Shown: positions 14,598 to 23,863, counted from the first letter of the stretch. The stretch: DNA of 30,260 bases from JAVBUZ01 sp031554725 (GCA_031554725.1 JAVBUZ010000104.1:1-30260); one strand, 5' to 3'. Translations and numbers: made by a program. The notes: generated from the sequence alone by a model not told the origin.

Positions 14598-15527
14598 ATG
14601 AAGGCACTTATATTTGATGGAGAACAGGCGGAATATAGAGAAGATGTTCCAGTCCCTAAACCGGATAAAGGACAAAGTCTTGTAAAGGTTCTTGCGGCAG
14701 CAGTTTGCAACACCGATAAGGAAATACTAAAGGGTTATCGCCCTGATTTTAAAGGAATTATGGGCCATGAGTTTATTGGAATTGTCACAGAATCTTCCCA
14801 AAAAGAGCTGATAGGAAAAAGAGTGGCTGGAGAAATCAATGGAACCTGCGGTGAATGCATTTATTGTAAAACAGGTCGAAAAAGTCATTGTAGCAGTCGC
14901 CGAGTTTTGGGAATGAGCGTGGATGGTTGTTTTGCCGAGTATTTGGCGATTGATACTAACCTTTTGCACCAAATTCCAGATGAATTACCTACGGAGCTGG
15001 CTATTTATACGGAGCCCCTAGCAGCAGCCTGTGAGATACTAACTCAGATTCAAATAACCGAGCAGCAAAATATTGGTATTATAGGAGATGGGCGTTTAGC
15101 ATATTGTGTAGCTCAGGTAATGCATGCAGTGGGATACGGCGTTACGGTAGTCGGAAGACATGATGAGAAGCTTGCACTATTAAAGGATGTGGCGGAAGTT
15201 ACAAAGCAGTGGCAACCAGAGCAATTTGAAATTGTGATAGAAGCGACTGGCTCACCCAGCGGAATGCGTCAGGCCCTTGAAATGGTTAGAAAAAAAGGAA
15301 CAATAGTTCTGAAAAGTACGTTTTCACAAGAAAATACTTTACCTATGAGTATGGTAGCAGTCAATGAAATTACTATTGTGGGAAGCAGATGTGGTCCATT
15401 TCCAGAGGCAATAGCACTTTTGGCGGATAAAAAGATAGATATGCCACCTGTCAAATGGTATGAGCTAGCTGATTGGGAGGAAGCATTTTCCTCTACTGCA
15501 TTTAAAAATGGATTTAGAATTGGATAA
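14598..15527 (+). CDS. Zinc-dependent medium-chain alcohol dehydrogenase (MDR family)
   Basis: A 309-residue NAD(P)-dependent dehydrogenase. Catalytic zinc ligands are the Cys of AAAVCNTDKE and the MGHEF histidine and glutamate. Structural zinc is bound by four cysteines in CGECIYCKTGRKSHC. The nucleotide-binding turn reads IGIIGDGRLAYCVAQ, with GDGRLA replacing the usual GxGxxG, as in the short 'MDR-like' subgroup that also has this length. ATG at 14598 is preferred over GTG at 14592 because AGGGGG lies eight bases before it. The substrate is unknown. It is in a row with an aldo/keto reductase and an AraC regulator, suggesting polyol or sugar redox metabolism (inference). Confidence 0.88.
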   Translation: MKALIFDGEQAEYREDVPVPKPDKGQSLVKVLAAAVCNTDKEILKGYRPDFKGIMGHEFIGIVTESSQKELIGKRVAGEINGTCGECIYCKTGRKSHCSSRRVLGMSVDGCFAEYLAIDTNLLHQIPDELPTELAIYTEPLAAACEILTQIQITEQQNIGIIGDGRLAYCVAQVMHAVGYGVTVVGRHDEKLALLKDVAEVTKQWQPEQFEIVIEATGSPSGMRQALEMVRKKGTIVLKSTFSQENTLPMSMVAVNEITIVGSRCGPFPEAIALLADKKIDMPPVKWYELADWEEAFSSTAFKNGFRIG

Positions 15528-15546
15528 ATAATATGGAGGTATTAGC

Positions 15547-16683
15547 ATGGAAAAAAGAAAGCTGGAAAAACTAGGAATAGAAACCTCGCTTCTTGGTTTT
15601 GGGTGTATGCGCTTTCCTACTCTAGAGAATGGCAAAATTGATGAGAGGGAAGCGGAAAGAATGCTGGATAAGGCAATCTCATCAGGGGTTAATTACATTG
15701 ATACAGCTTATCCTTATCATAATGGAGAAAGTGAGCCATTTGTGGGAAGAGCGCTGAAAAAGTATAAGAGAGAGGATCTGTTTTTAGCTACAAAGTTACC
15801 TGTATGGATGGTAAATAGTGTAGATGATGCCAAAAGATTATTTGAGGAGCAGTTAGAGAGGCTACAAACAGATTATATTGATTTTTACCTACTTCACGCT
15901 ATGGGAAAAGAACGCTGGGATGCCATGGTAGAGCAAGGGGTTGTAAAATACTGTGAAGAACTAAAAAGCCAAGGGAGGATAAAGTATTTTGGTTTTTCTT
16001 TCCACGATTCCTATGAGGTATTTGAAGAAATCATAAATTATAGGGAATGGGATTTTTGCCAGATACAGCTAAATTACATAGATACAGAAGAACAGGCCGG
16101 TTTAAAGGGTTATAAACTAACAGAAGAGAAACAGATTCCTTTAGTTATTATGGAGCCAATTAAGGGGGGCTCTCTAGCAGCTTTTTCAGAGGACATAACA
16201 GCAAAATTCAAGGGTCTTTCTGAGGAAGCAAGTGTGGCTTCTTATGCCCTTAGATGGGTAGGAAGCTTGCCTAATGTTAAGGTGATTTTAAGTGGGATGT
16301 CAACCATGCAGCAGGTGGAGGACAACCTAAAAAACTTTAAGGATTTTGTACCACTATCTGATAAAGAAGAGGAAACCATTGTGGAAGTGGTTGAAATGCT
16401 AAATAACAGGATTCAGAATGGTTGTACAGGTTGTCGCTACTGTATGCCTTGCCCAGCGGGAGTTAATATTCCAAAGAATTTTAGCGTTTGGAATACATAT
16501 CATATTTTCCAAAACTACAATATGGTAAGATGGGGATGGGAAAATGAATTAGGCGAGAGCGCACAAGCGAAAAATTGTATAGAGTGTGGCAAATGTGAAA
16601 AGGTTTGCCCACAAAAAATAGCTATTCGTGAAGATTTAAAGAAGGTTCAGGACGATTTGGATAAGAGGGAAATGATTTTCTAG
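15547..16683 (+). CDS. Aldo/keto reductase with C-terminal 4Fe-4S ferredoxin domain
   Basis: A 378-residue fusion common in anaerobes. The N-terminal ~280 residues form an AKR barrel: GFGCMRFPT, the catalytic Asp-Tyr pair in NYIDTAYPYHNGESE, the Lys in ATKLP, and LLHAM. The C-terminus carries CTGCRYCMPCPAG and CIECGKCEKVCP, two cysteine clusters typical of iron-sulphur ferredoxin domains. The enzyme may take electrons from ferredoxin rather than only NAD(P)H. GGAGG precedes the ATG. It lies 19 bases after the MDR dehydrogenase and 14 before the AraC gene, so it is part of one operon. The physiological substrate is unknown. Confidence 0.92.
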   Translation: MEKRKLEKLGIETSLLGFGCMRFPTLENGKIDEREAERMLDKAISSGVNYIDTAYPYHNGESEPFVGRALKKYKREDLFLATKLPVWMVNSVDDAKRLFEEQLERLQTDYIDFYLLHAMGKERWDAMVEQGVVKYCEELKSQGRIKYFGFSFHDSYEVFEEIINYREWDFCQIQLNYIDTEEQAGLKGYKLTEEKQIPLVIMEPIKGGSLAAFSEDITAKFKGLSEEASVASYALRWVGSLPNVKVILSGMSTMQQVEDNLKNFKDFVPLSDKEEETIVEVVEMLNNRIQNGCTGCRYCMPCPAGVNIPKNFSVWNTYHIFQNYNMVRWGWENELGESAQAKNCIECGKCEKVCPQKIAIREDLKKVQDDLDKREMIF

Positions 16684-16697
16684 GGGTGGACGTATAA

Positions 16698-17591
16698 ATG
16701 GAAAAGGCGTATAAACTGGCATTTGATAATGAAAAGAAGGGGAATCTGTACGTAAATTGCTGTGGATGTTCAAAAACAGAACCTATGCATAGCTTTGGAC
16801 CAGCAGCAAAGCCTCATTATTTGATTCATTATGTGCTAAGCGGAAAGGGAATTTTTCGCTTTGGGGACAAGGAATATTTTTTAGAAGCTGGTTATGGATT
16901 TTTAATTCAGCCAGATCAACTTGCTTTTTACCAAGCAGATGAAAAAGAGCCATGGACATATTTATGGGTTGGTTTTGATGGCGGCGAAGTAGAAAATTAT
17001 TTGCAGGCAATGGGGTTGTCAGAAAGACATCCCGTGTTTTCTTGCAAACAATCAGAAGAGCTTTATGCAGTAGTTAAGGATATGATGGAGCATAATACTT
17101 TTGGAGTAGCAAATGATTTGCGTAGAAATGGTCAACTGGGAGTGTTTTTATCAATTATTGCAGAAAGTGCAGATGTGATTGAAAAAACAGGAACAGAAAA
17201 AGGAAACGAATATGTTAGAAAAGCAGTTTCCTTTATTCAGGCAAATTATTGTAATCCTATCAAAGTAACAGATGTGGCAGATTATGTATGTATAAATAGA
17301 AGCTATTTATACACCTTGTTTGAGAATTATTTAGGGATGTCACCACAGCAGCTACTTACGGCTTTTCGTATTACAAAAGCCAAGGAATTATTAGAATCAA
17401 CAAACTATCCGATTGAAAGCATAGCCTTTTCTTGCGGATATGGTGATGCATTAGTATTTACGAAAGCATTTCACCATGTGAGAGGGATGTCTCCTTCTGC
17501 ATATCGTAAGGAAGTACAGCTTGAAGAAGATCATCAAGATAAAGAACAGCTTAGAGACATAGAAGAACTAATACAAAGAGCAATAATTTAA
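16698..17591 (+). CDS. AraC family transcriptional regulator with cupin sensor domain
   Basis: A 297-residue regulator. The N-terminal half is an AraC-type cupin: GPAAKPHYLIHYVLSG, FRFGDKEYFLEAGYGFLIQPDQ and YLWVGFDG follow the sugar-binding AraC_binding pattern. The C-terminal ~100 residues contain two helix-turn-helix units: IKVTDVADYVCINRSYLYTL, and the family signature region ending FTKAFHHVRGMSPSAYRKEV. It is the last gene of the capA-MDR-AKR row and lies directly upstream of galK, so it may control galK/galT or the redox genes; the target is inference. A terminator-like hairpin follows within 20 bases. Confidence 0.92.
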   Translation: MEKAYKLAFDNEKKGNLYVNCCGCSKTEPMHSFGPAAKPHYLIHYVLSGKGIFRFGDKEYFLEAGYGFLIQPDQLAFYQADEKEPWTYLWVGFDGGEVENYLQAMGLSERHPVFSCKQSEELYAVVKDMMEHNTFGVANDLRRNGQLGVFLSIIAESADVIEKTGTEKGNEYVRKAVSFIQANYCNPIKVTDVADYVCINRSYLYTLFENYLGMSPQQLLTAFRITKAKELLESTNYPIESIAFSCGYGDALVFTKAFHHVRGMSPSAYRKEVQLEEDHQDKEQLRDIEELIQRAII

Positions 17592-17604
17592 CATTTTGAC
17601 AGGT

Positions 17605-17645
17605 AAAAAAAACAAATCGATATAGATATCGGTTTGTTTTTTTTA
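17605..17645 (+). terminator. Intrinsic terminator after the AraC gene
   Basis: AAAACAAATCGATAT and ATATCGGTTTGTTTT form a long stem around a tiny loop near 17624-17626, followed by a run of T. It should end the capA-MDR-AKR-araC transcript. A TTGACA at 17596-17601 lies just before it, so a promoter for galK could overlap the hairpin (GATATA or TATAGA as -10, 17 or 19 bases away). Confidence 0.8.
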
Positions 17646-17687
17646 TATATTGGAAGTAGAGTAGCAATAGCCAAAGGAGAAAAAGCA

Positions 17688-18851
17688 ATGAAAGAAAAAA
17701 TGATAATAAAATTTAAAGAAGTTTTTGGAACAACTGAAGAAGTAAAAGTATATTTTGCGCCAGGGCGTGTAAATATGATAGGCGAGCATACAGACTATAA
17801 TGGAGGACATGTTTTTCCATGCGCATTAACCATCGGAACCTACGCTGCAGTAAAGAAAAGAAATGATAATAAGCTTCGTTTCTATTCAGCAAACTTTGAA
17901 CAGTTGGGAATCATAGAGTCTTCACTAGATGATTTAAAGCAATATCCTGAGGCAGGGTGGACAAATTACTTAAAGGGTGTTATGTGGGCATTTCAAGAAA
18001 GAGGAATGAAGGTTCCATCAGGAATGGATATTGTCTTATTTGGTAATATACCAAATGCGTCAGGCCTATCTTCTTCCGCATCTATTGAAGTATTAATGGG
18101 TTACATTTTGAAGGATATGTTTGAAATGGATGTAACAAACAAAGACATAGCTCTGATTGGTCAGTTTGCAGAGAATAACTTTAACGGTGTTAACTGCGGT
18201 ATTATGGATCAATTTGCTTGTGCGATGGGAAAGGCAGATCATGCTATCTTCTTAGATACGGCTGATTTATCTTATGAATATGCACCGATTAAATTAGAAA
18301 ATGCCAAAATAGTAATTGCATGTAGCAATAAAAAACGTGGTCTTGCAGATTCTAAATATAATGAGCGCCGTAGTGAATGTGAAGCAGCTTTGGCAGAGTT
18401 GCAAAAGGTAGCTGACATTAAGTCTTTGGGTGATTTAACAGAAGAGAAGTTTGAAGAAATAAAGAATGCCATTGCAAGTGATGTACGTGTAAAACGTGCA
18501 AGACATGCCGTATATGAGAACCAAAGAACGATACAGGCAGTACAGGCATTGAAGGAAAATAAAATAGAATTATTTGGTCAAATGATGAATGCTTCTCACG
18601 TGTCCTTAAGAGACGATTATGAAGTAACAGGAATTGAACTTGATACTCTAGTAGAGGAAGCTTGGAATATAGATGGAGTAGTTGGTTCAAGAATGACAGG
18701 TGCAGGCTTTGGCGGATGTACAGTCAGTATCGTAAAGGAAGATGCTATTGATAGCTTTATAGAAAAAGTAGGGGTAGCATACAAGGAAAAGATTGGCTAT
18801 GCAGCAGATTTTTATGTGGTAGAAATAGGCGATGGCCCAAAAAGTTTATAG
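17688..18851 (+). CDS. galK: Galactokinase
   Basis: Phosphorylates galactose to galactose-1-phosphate with ATP, first step of the Leloir pathway after mutarotation. From the ATG at 17688 there are 387 residues, normal for the family; AAAGGAG sits nine bases upstream, and the 18-codon extension to 17634 reads through the preceding terminator and is rejected. All GHMP kinase motifs are present: GRVNMIGEHTDYNGG (26-40), the galactokinase signature; ASGLSSSAS (124-132), the ATP-binding loop; VNCGIMDQFACAMG; and MTGAGFGGCTVS near the C-terminus. galT follows after 18 bases. Confidence 0.96.
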   Translation: MKEKMIIKFKEVFGTTEEVKVYFAPGRVNMIGEHTDYNGGHVFPCALTIGTYAAVKKRNDNKLRFYSANFEQLGIIESSLDDLKQYPEAGWTNYLKGVMWAFQERGMKVPSGMDIVLFGNIPNASGLSSSASIEVLMGYILKDMFEMDVTNKDIALIGQFAENNFNGVNCGIMDQFACAMGKADHAIFLDTADLSYEYAPIKLENAKIVIACSNKKRGLADSKYNERRSECEAALAELQKVADIKSLGDLTEEKFEEIKNAIASDVRVKRARHAVYENQRTIQAVQALKENKIELFGQMMNASHVSLRDDYEVTGIELDTLVEEAWNIDGVVGSRMTGAGFGGCTVSIVKEDAIDSFIEKVGVAYKEKIGYAADFYVVEIGDGPKSL

Positions 18852-18869
18852 TTAGGAAGCAGGTTAAAA

Positions 18870-20372
18870 ATGATAGAAACATATATAAAAAAACTAGTTA
18901 CATATGGTTTAGAGACAAAGCTTGTTTTACCAGAGGATAAAATATATGTAACAAATCAGCTTTTGGAGTTATTTCGCTTGGATGCATTGCAGGAAGAGGA
19001 AGAGCTAGTTTCTGTAAAGGTAGAAGAGTTAGAGACAATCCTTGCAGGAATGATGGACTATGCATATGAAAATGGTATTATGAGTGAAAACAGCATTGTT
19101 TATCGGGATTTGTTTGATACCAAAATTATGGGTGCATTGATACCTCGTCCAAGTCAGATTATTAAGGAGTTTTGGGAAAGCTATAAAATAGAATCTGCCA
19201 AGGCAGCTACAGATTACTACTATAAGTTAAGTCAGGATTCTGACTATATTAGAAGATATCGCATTGCAAAGGACATGAAGTGGGTAACATCTACTAAATA
19301 TGGTGAGCTTGATATCACCATTAATCTTTCAAAACCAGAAAAAGATCCGAAAGCAATTGCAGCAGCTAAAAATGCAAAACAATCAGGCTATCCCAAATGC
19401 TTACTGTGTAAGGAAAATGAAGGATATGCTGGTAGAGTAGATCATCCAGCAAGACAAAATCACAGAATTATTCCATTAACTATTTATGGAACAGACTGGG
19501 GCTTCCAATATTCCCCATATGTATATTATAACGAGCACTGCATCGTCTTTAATAGTAAGCATACGCCGATGAAAATTGAACATGCAACCTTTTGCAAACT
19601 GTTTGACTTCGTAAAGCAATTCCCACATTATTTTGTTGGCTCCAATGCGGATTTACCAATTGTAGGTGGATCTATATTAAGTCATGATCATTTTCAAGGT
19701 GGTTGCTATGAATTTGCTATGGCTAAAGCACCAGTAGAAAAAACATTTTCTATAAAAGGATTTGAGGATGTAAAAACAGGAATTGTAGATTGGCCAATGT
19801 CGGTTATCCGTTTAAGTGGAAAAGATACCGAGAGAATTATTGCGCTTGCGGATGTTATTCTAGAAAAATGGAGAGGATACACAGATGAAGAAAGCTTTAT
19901 TTTTGCAGAAACTGACGGAGAACCTCATAATACGATAACTCCAATTGCGCGAAAGAGAGATGAAAACTTTGAACTTGATTTGGTGCTTCGAAATAACATT
20001 ACTACTGACGAGCACCCTTTAGGAGTGTACCATCCTCATGGGAATTTGCATCATATTAAAAAAGAGAATATTGGCCTGATTGAGGTTATGGGATTAGCAG
20101 TTCTTCCTGCAAGACTACGTGAAGAAATGGCAGATTTAAAAACTGCAATTTTAAATCATGAAGATCTACGCAAAATAGAAAGCTTGGAAAAGCATGCAGA
20201 CTGGGCAGAGAAATTCCAAACAAAGTATCAGAATATAAATGAAAGTAATATTGATAAGATTATTGAAGAAGAAATTGGACTTGTATTTATGCAGGTGCTA
20301 GAGGATGGAGGCGTATATAAAAGAACTCCAGAAGGAAGCCTGGCATTTGAGAAATTTTTAAATTCTTTATAA
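18870..20372 (+). CDS. galT: UDP-glucose--hexose-1-phosphate uridylyltransferase, type 2
   Basis: Exchanges UDP between glucose and galactose-1-phosphate in the Leloir pathway. The 500-residue length and sequence place it in the Firmicutes type 2 GalT family, distinct from the shorter E. coli type. The nucleotide-transfer histidine motif is GGSILSHDHFQGG (His-x-His). CLLCKENEGYAGR and HPARQNHRIIP are further family blocks. It forms an operon with galK. No galE (UDP-galactose 4-epimerase) is seen in the window, so it must lie elsewhere. Confidence 0.95.
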   Translation: MIETYIKKLVTYGLETKLVLPEDKIYVTNQLLELFRLDALQEEEELVSVKVEELETILAGMMDYAYENGIMSENSIVYRDLFDTKIMGALIPRPSQIIKEFWESYKIESAKAATDYYYKLSQDSDYIRRYRIAKDMKWVTSTKYGELDITINLSKPEKDPKAIAAAKNAKQSGYPKCLLCKENEGYAGRVDHPARQNHRIIPLTIYGTDWGFQYSPYVYYNEHCIVFNSKHTPMKIEHATFCKLFDFVKQFPHYFVGSNADLPIVGGSILSHDHFQGGCYEFAMAKAPVEKTFSIKGFEDVKTGIVDWPMSVIRLSGKDTERIIALADVILEKWRGYTDEESFIFAETDGEPHNTITPIARKRDENFELDLVLRNNITTDEHPLGVYHPHGNLHHIKKENIGLIEVMGLAVLPARLREEMADLKTAILNHEDLRKIESLEKHADWAEKFQTKYQNINESNIDKIIEEEIGLVFMQVLEDGGVYKRTPEGSLAFEKFLNSL

Positions 20373-20444
20373 AGTTTGATAGAAACATTCCCCAAAAGAA
20401 AAGAAGCGCATAAGATAAACTAATTATAACGGAGAAGGTTTCTT

Positions 20445-21158
20445 ATGGCATTTTGTAAAACAGTTATTCACGTTGCACAACCAGGAGATACTTTTTATAG
20501 GCTCGCCCAGCGTTACAAAACAACGGTTCCAGAAATTATTATGCGCAATCCGGGGGTAAATCCCTATAATTTACAAGTAGGAACGAGATTAAATATTTGT
20601 GCTGGGCAAGATACAAATCCAGTTCAAAGAGACGAAATGGAATTGAATAATGATATGAGAAAGGCTTGGACTCAGCAGCTTTATTGGTCTAGCATTCTTA
20701 TGAACAGCATTTTTCAAGATCAAGCAGATACAGAGGACATAGCGGTTCGATTTATGCAAACACCAGAGGATATAGCAAGTGTGTTTAGCAAGTTTTATCC
20801 GCAATCCACTGTCAATCAGTTAACACAGCTTTTTGTGGAAAATAATCAATTAGCAATAGAAGCTATGCGCGCGATGAAGGCTAATGATATGCAAAAGGTA
20901 GATCAAATAGAGCAGCAATGGTATCTCAACGCTGAGAGAATTGCAAGGCTGCTAAGTAGTATTAATTCAACATATAGCTATGAAGAAATTCGAGATGCAC
21001 TTGTTAGTTATATAGAAATGCAACTAAGACAAATGCAGGCAGCATTAATGGGTAATTATAGCGAGGCAATTAGATTGTTTGATGAGAATGAAAATAAAAC
21101 GATGGAGCTTGCAGATTACCTGACAGAAGGATTAATAGATCAATTTTATAAGTCTTAA
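20445..21158 (+). CDS. LysM domain protein with C-terminal helical repeat domain
   Basis: A 237-residue protein. Residues 6-52 form one LysM unit (VIHVAQPGDTFYRLAQRYKT..., ending LQVGTRLNI), which binds peptidoglycan or related glycans. There is no recognisable signal peptide, as in LysM proteins of spores. The rest is helical. It begins WTQQLYWSSILMNSI and contains RFMQTPEDIASVF..FYP, QLFVEN and QIEQQWYLNAERIARLLSSIN, which matches an unnamed Firmicutes family usually found as a stand-alone protein and sometimes mislabelled acetylglutamate kinase. A spore or envelope role is inference. GGAGAAGG precedes the ATG and a hairpin terminator follows at once. Confidence 0.8.
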   Translation: MAFCKTVIHVAQPGDTFYRLAQRYKTTVPEIIMRNPGVNPYNLQVGTRLNICAGQDTNPVQRDEMELNNDMRKAWTQQLYWSSILMNSIFQDQADTEDIAVRFMQTPEDIASVFSKFYPQSTVNQLTQLFVENNQLAIEAMRAMKANDMQKVDQIEQQWYLNAERIARLLSSINSTYSYEEIRDALVSYIEMQLRQMQAALMGNYSEAIRLFDENENKTMELADYLTEGLIDQFYKS

Positions 21159-21163
21159 GATAG

Positions 21164-21190
21164 AGCAGGGATGATACCCTGCTTTATTAT
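21164..21190 (+). terminator. Terminator after the LysM gene
   Basis: AGCAGGG (21164-21170) and CCCTGCT (21177-21183) form a GC-rich seven-pair stem with the loop ATGATA, followed by TTATTATT. The T-run is interrupted, so efficiency is uncertain. Confidence 0.7.
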
Positions 21191-21223
21191 TGGGCATCTT
21201 TTTTATTTTGTGAATATGTAACA

Positions 21224-21252
21224 TTTCCAAAAGGGAAAAATATTGGTACAAT
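21224..21252 (+). promoter_or_regulatory. Candidate promoter of the phosphoesterase-nth operon
   Basis: TTTCCA (21224-21229) and TACAAT (21247-21252) are 17 bases apart, just before the phosphoesterase gene. The -35 box matches four of six and the -10 box five of six. Confidence 0.5.
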
Positions 21253-21278
21253 AAGAAAAAACACCTTGGAGAATTAAT

Positions 21279-22130
21279 ATGAAGCTGGCAGTAATAAGTG
21301 ATATCCATGGAAATTATGTGGCATTAGAAGCTTTTATGAAATACATAGAGACTAATAGACCAGATGCAATTGTGTGTTTGGGAGATTATTTAACGGATGG
21401 TCCATATCCGCAAAAGACCCTGTCATTATTTAATAAGCTACTGGAGAGCTACCCATGCTTTGTCGTGAAGGGAAACCGAGAAGAGTATTTGATTCAAAAC
21501 TTTCATGAGCCAAAGGGGTGGAGGATTTGCTCGGCATCAGGAGCACTGCTTTATACCTCCCAAAATGTGACTGAAGAGGATATTAGATTTTTTGAGAAGC
21601 TAAAAGAAGTGGATGTACTTTGCCTAGAGGATTTTCCAACAATCACCATCTGCCATGGAAGCCCAACACAGCTTAGAGGAAACTTTGACGTAGATAGGAA
21701 ATTGCTGGTATCAACTTTGAAAGAATTAGAGACTCCTTATTTGCTTGGGGGACATAGTCATAAACAAGAGCTTGTGGAAATGTTTGGAAGGACATACGTA
21801 AATCCAGGCTCCCTAGGTCTTGCAATCGATGGAAAAGGCGGAAACATAGAGTTCGCAATGCTTCATGGCAGTAAAGCTGACTGGAAGGTAGAGCTTATTA
21901 GTAAACCATATGATGTAGAAAGATTCTTACAGGATTTTACAGCCTCAGGCCTAGATGAATATGGTATGGTATTAAATAGAGCAGTGAAAAAGACGTTAGT
22001 TACAGGAAATAATTATTTTTATCATGCAGTAAAGGAAGCATGTGAAATTGCTCAAATGCCCCTAGATAAAATAGAAACAGAAGAAGTTTGGCAAGAGGTT
22101 TCAAAGCGATTAGAATTAGGAGATGACTAA
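21279..22130 (+). CDS. Calcineurin-like metallophosphoesterase (YfcE/MJ0936 type)
   Basis: A 283-residue phosphoesterase. The metal-binding motifs appear in order: SDIHGN (D8, H10), LGDYLTDGP, KGNREE, CHGSP and GGHSHKQ. This is the compact YfcE-like group, whose members hydrolyse phosphodiesters in vitro; the cellular substrate here is unknown. The final ~100 residues are an extra helical tail. GGAG precedes the ATG. Its stop codon overlaps the next start by one base (TAATG), so translation is coupled to the radical SAM gene. Confidence 0.88.
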   Translation: MKLAVISDIHGNYVALEAFMKYIETNRPDAIVCLGDYLTDGPYPQKTLSLFNKLLESYPCFVVKGNREEYLIQNFHEPKGWRICSASGALLYTSQNVTEEDIRFFEKLKEVDVLCLEDFPTITICHGSPTQLRGNFDVDRKLLVSTLKELETPYLLGGHSHKQELVEMFGRTYVNPGSLGLAIDGKGGNIEFAMLHGSKADWKVELISKPYDVERFLQDFTASGLDEYGMVLNRAVKKTLVTGNNYFYHAVKEACEIAQMPLDKIETEEVWQEVSKRLELGDD

Positions 22131-23863
22131 TGAAATTCTTATTAACAGCAGTGAATGCAAAGTATATACATTCAAATCCTGCAATTTATAGCCTTCGCAA
22201 ATATGCAGGAGAGGAAATGCTTACCCATATAGAGATTGCGGAATATACCATAAATAATCGATTAGAGGATATCTTGGCGGATATCTATAGAAGGAACCCT
22301 AGTGTTATTGCATTTTCTTGCTATATTTGGAATTGGAGTATGATACAAGACATTATGGTAGAGTTGCATAAGCTGCTGCCCCAGCTGCCTATATGGCTCG
22401 GAGGTCCGGAAGTATCGTGGGATGCCTCAGAAATTTTGGAAAGCTATCCTTTTGTTACCGGTGTCATGGTGGGAGAGGGTGAAGCGACCTTTAAAGAACT
22501 AATGCACTTTTATGTGGAAGAAAAAGGGGTACTAGATGAAATATCGGGTTTAGTTATAAGGACAGGAAAAACAGCTCAGCGAGAGCTAACAAATTTATCT
22601 CAGCTTCCATTTCTATACGAGAATTTGGACCAATTTCATAATAGAATTATTTACTATGAATCAAGCAGAGGGTGTCCATATAGATGTAGTTATTGCTTAT
22701 CTTCCATCGATAAGACAGTGAGATTACGTGACATTAGTGTCGTAAAGAAAGAAATTCAATTTTTTTTGGATCAAAAGGTAGCTCAAGTAAAGTTTGTGGA
22801 TAGGACATTTAACTGCAACCATGACCATGATTTAGCCATATGGAGATATATTTTAGAGCATGACAACGGTGTCACAAATTTTCATTTTGAAATAGCAGCA
22901 GATATTTTGAACGATGAAGAAATAGAACTTCTGAATCAAATGAGACCGGGACTAGTTCAATTAGAGATAGGGGTTCAATCAACCAATCCAGCTACGTTAA
23001 AAGAAATTAGACGAGTAATGAATATATCTAAACTTGAAGAGGTGGTTTCTAAAATTAGGCAAGGAAACAATATTCATCAGCATTTAGATTTAATTGCTGG
23101 TTTACCATTTGAAGACTATGATAGCTTTAGGGCATCCTTTAATCAGGTGTATGCGATGAAACCCGATCAGCTACAGCTAGGATTTTTAAAGGTGCTCAAG
23201 GGTTCCTATATGCATGAAATGGCAGAAAGTTATGGCATTTGTTACAATTCAAAGCCTCCATATGAGGTACTTTTTACAAAATGGCTTCCATATGAAAAGA
23301 TGCTAAGGCTGAAAAAGATAGAGGAAATGGTTGAAATTTATTATAACAGTGACCAGTTTACATACACGCTACCTTGTTTAGAGCAGGTTTTCGAGGCACC
23401 CTTTCAGATGTATGAAGCTTTAGCGGATTTTTACGATAGGAACGGATATTTTACAGCTAGCCCAGCAAGAGTGTATCGTTATCAAATACTACTTAATTTT
23501 GCTTTAGAGTATGATTTACAGCGTAGCGATTTATATAAGGAATTACTTACATTTGATATGTATTTAAGAGAAAACCTAAAGAGTCGCCCAGATTTTTCCA
23601 AAGATTTAGCTAACTTTAAAATGGATATCCGTGGGTTCTATGAAAAGGAGGCAGAAGAGAGATGTTATCTACCAAGCTATGAAGGGTTTGATGCAAGGCA
23701 GCTTGTCAAAATGACTCATTTAGAGCCATTTATCTATCCTGTATGGGTAGACGCGGGCACTTATGAAAAAATGGAAAAAGAAAAATTTGTATTATTTAAT
23801 TATCAAGATAGAAATCCTCTTACCTATCAAGCAAAAACAGTGGTAGTAAATAAAGAGAAATAA
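22130..23863 (+). CDS. B12-binding domain radical SAM protein (DUF4080 type)
   Basis: A 577-residue protein. An N-terminal cobalamin-binding-like domain (about 1-150: VNAKYIHSNPAIYSL, SCYIWNWS, LGGPEVSWD, VGEGEATF) precedes a radical SAM barrel. The three cluster cysteines are in RGCPYRCSYC (C182, C186, C189). EIGVQSTNPATL and LDLIAGLPFEDY are further SAM-barrel blocks. The C-terminal ~180 residues match the DUF4080 extension. Such enzymes cleave S-adenosylmethionine and often methylate unactivated carbon; the substrate of this group is not known. It is translationally coupled to the phosphoesterase gene and precedes nth by 15 bases. Confidence 0.9.
   Translation: MKFLLTAVNAKYIHSNPAIYSLRKYAGEEMLTHIEIAEYTINNRLEDILADIYRRNPSVIAFSCYIWNWSMIQDIMVELHKLLPQLPIWLGGPEVSWDASEILESYPFVTGVMVGEGEATFKELMHFYVEEKGVLDEISGLVIRTGKTAQRELTNLSQLPFLYENLDQFHNRIIYYESSRGCPYRCSYCLSSIDKTVRLRDISVVKKEIQFFLDQKVAQVKFVDRTFNCNHDHDLAIWRYILEHDNGVTNFHFEIAADILNDEEIELLNQMRPGLVQLEIGVQSTNPATLKEIRRVMNISKLEEVVSKIRQGNNIHQHLDLIAGLPFEDYDSFRASFNQVYAMKPDQLQLGFLKVLKGSYMHEMAESYGICYNSKPPYEVLFTKWLPYEKMLRLKKIEEMVEIYYNSDQFTYTLPCLEQVFEAPFQMYEALADFYDRNGYFTASPARVYRYQILLNFALEYDLQRSDLYKELLTFDMYLRENLKSRPDFSKDLANFKMDIRGFYEKEAEERCYLPSYEGFDARQLVKMTHLEPFIYPVWVDAGTYEKMEKEKFVLFNYQDRNPLTYQAKTVVVNKEK

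Noticed and set aside
17634..17687. Upstream extension of galactokinase
   Set aside because: It starts inside the araC terminator stem and adds residues absent from galactokinases; the ATG at 17688 has a strong RBS.
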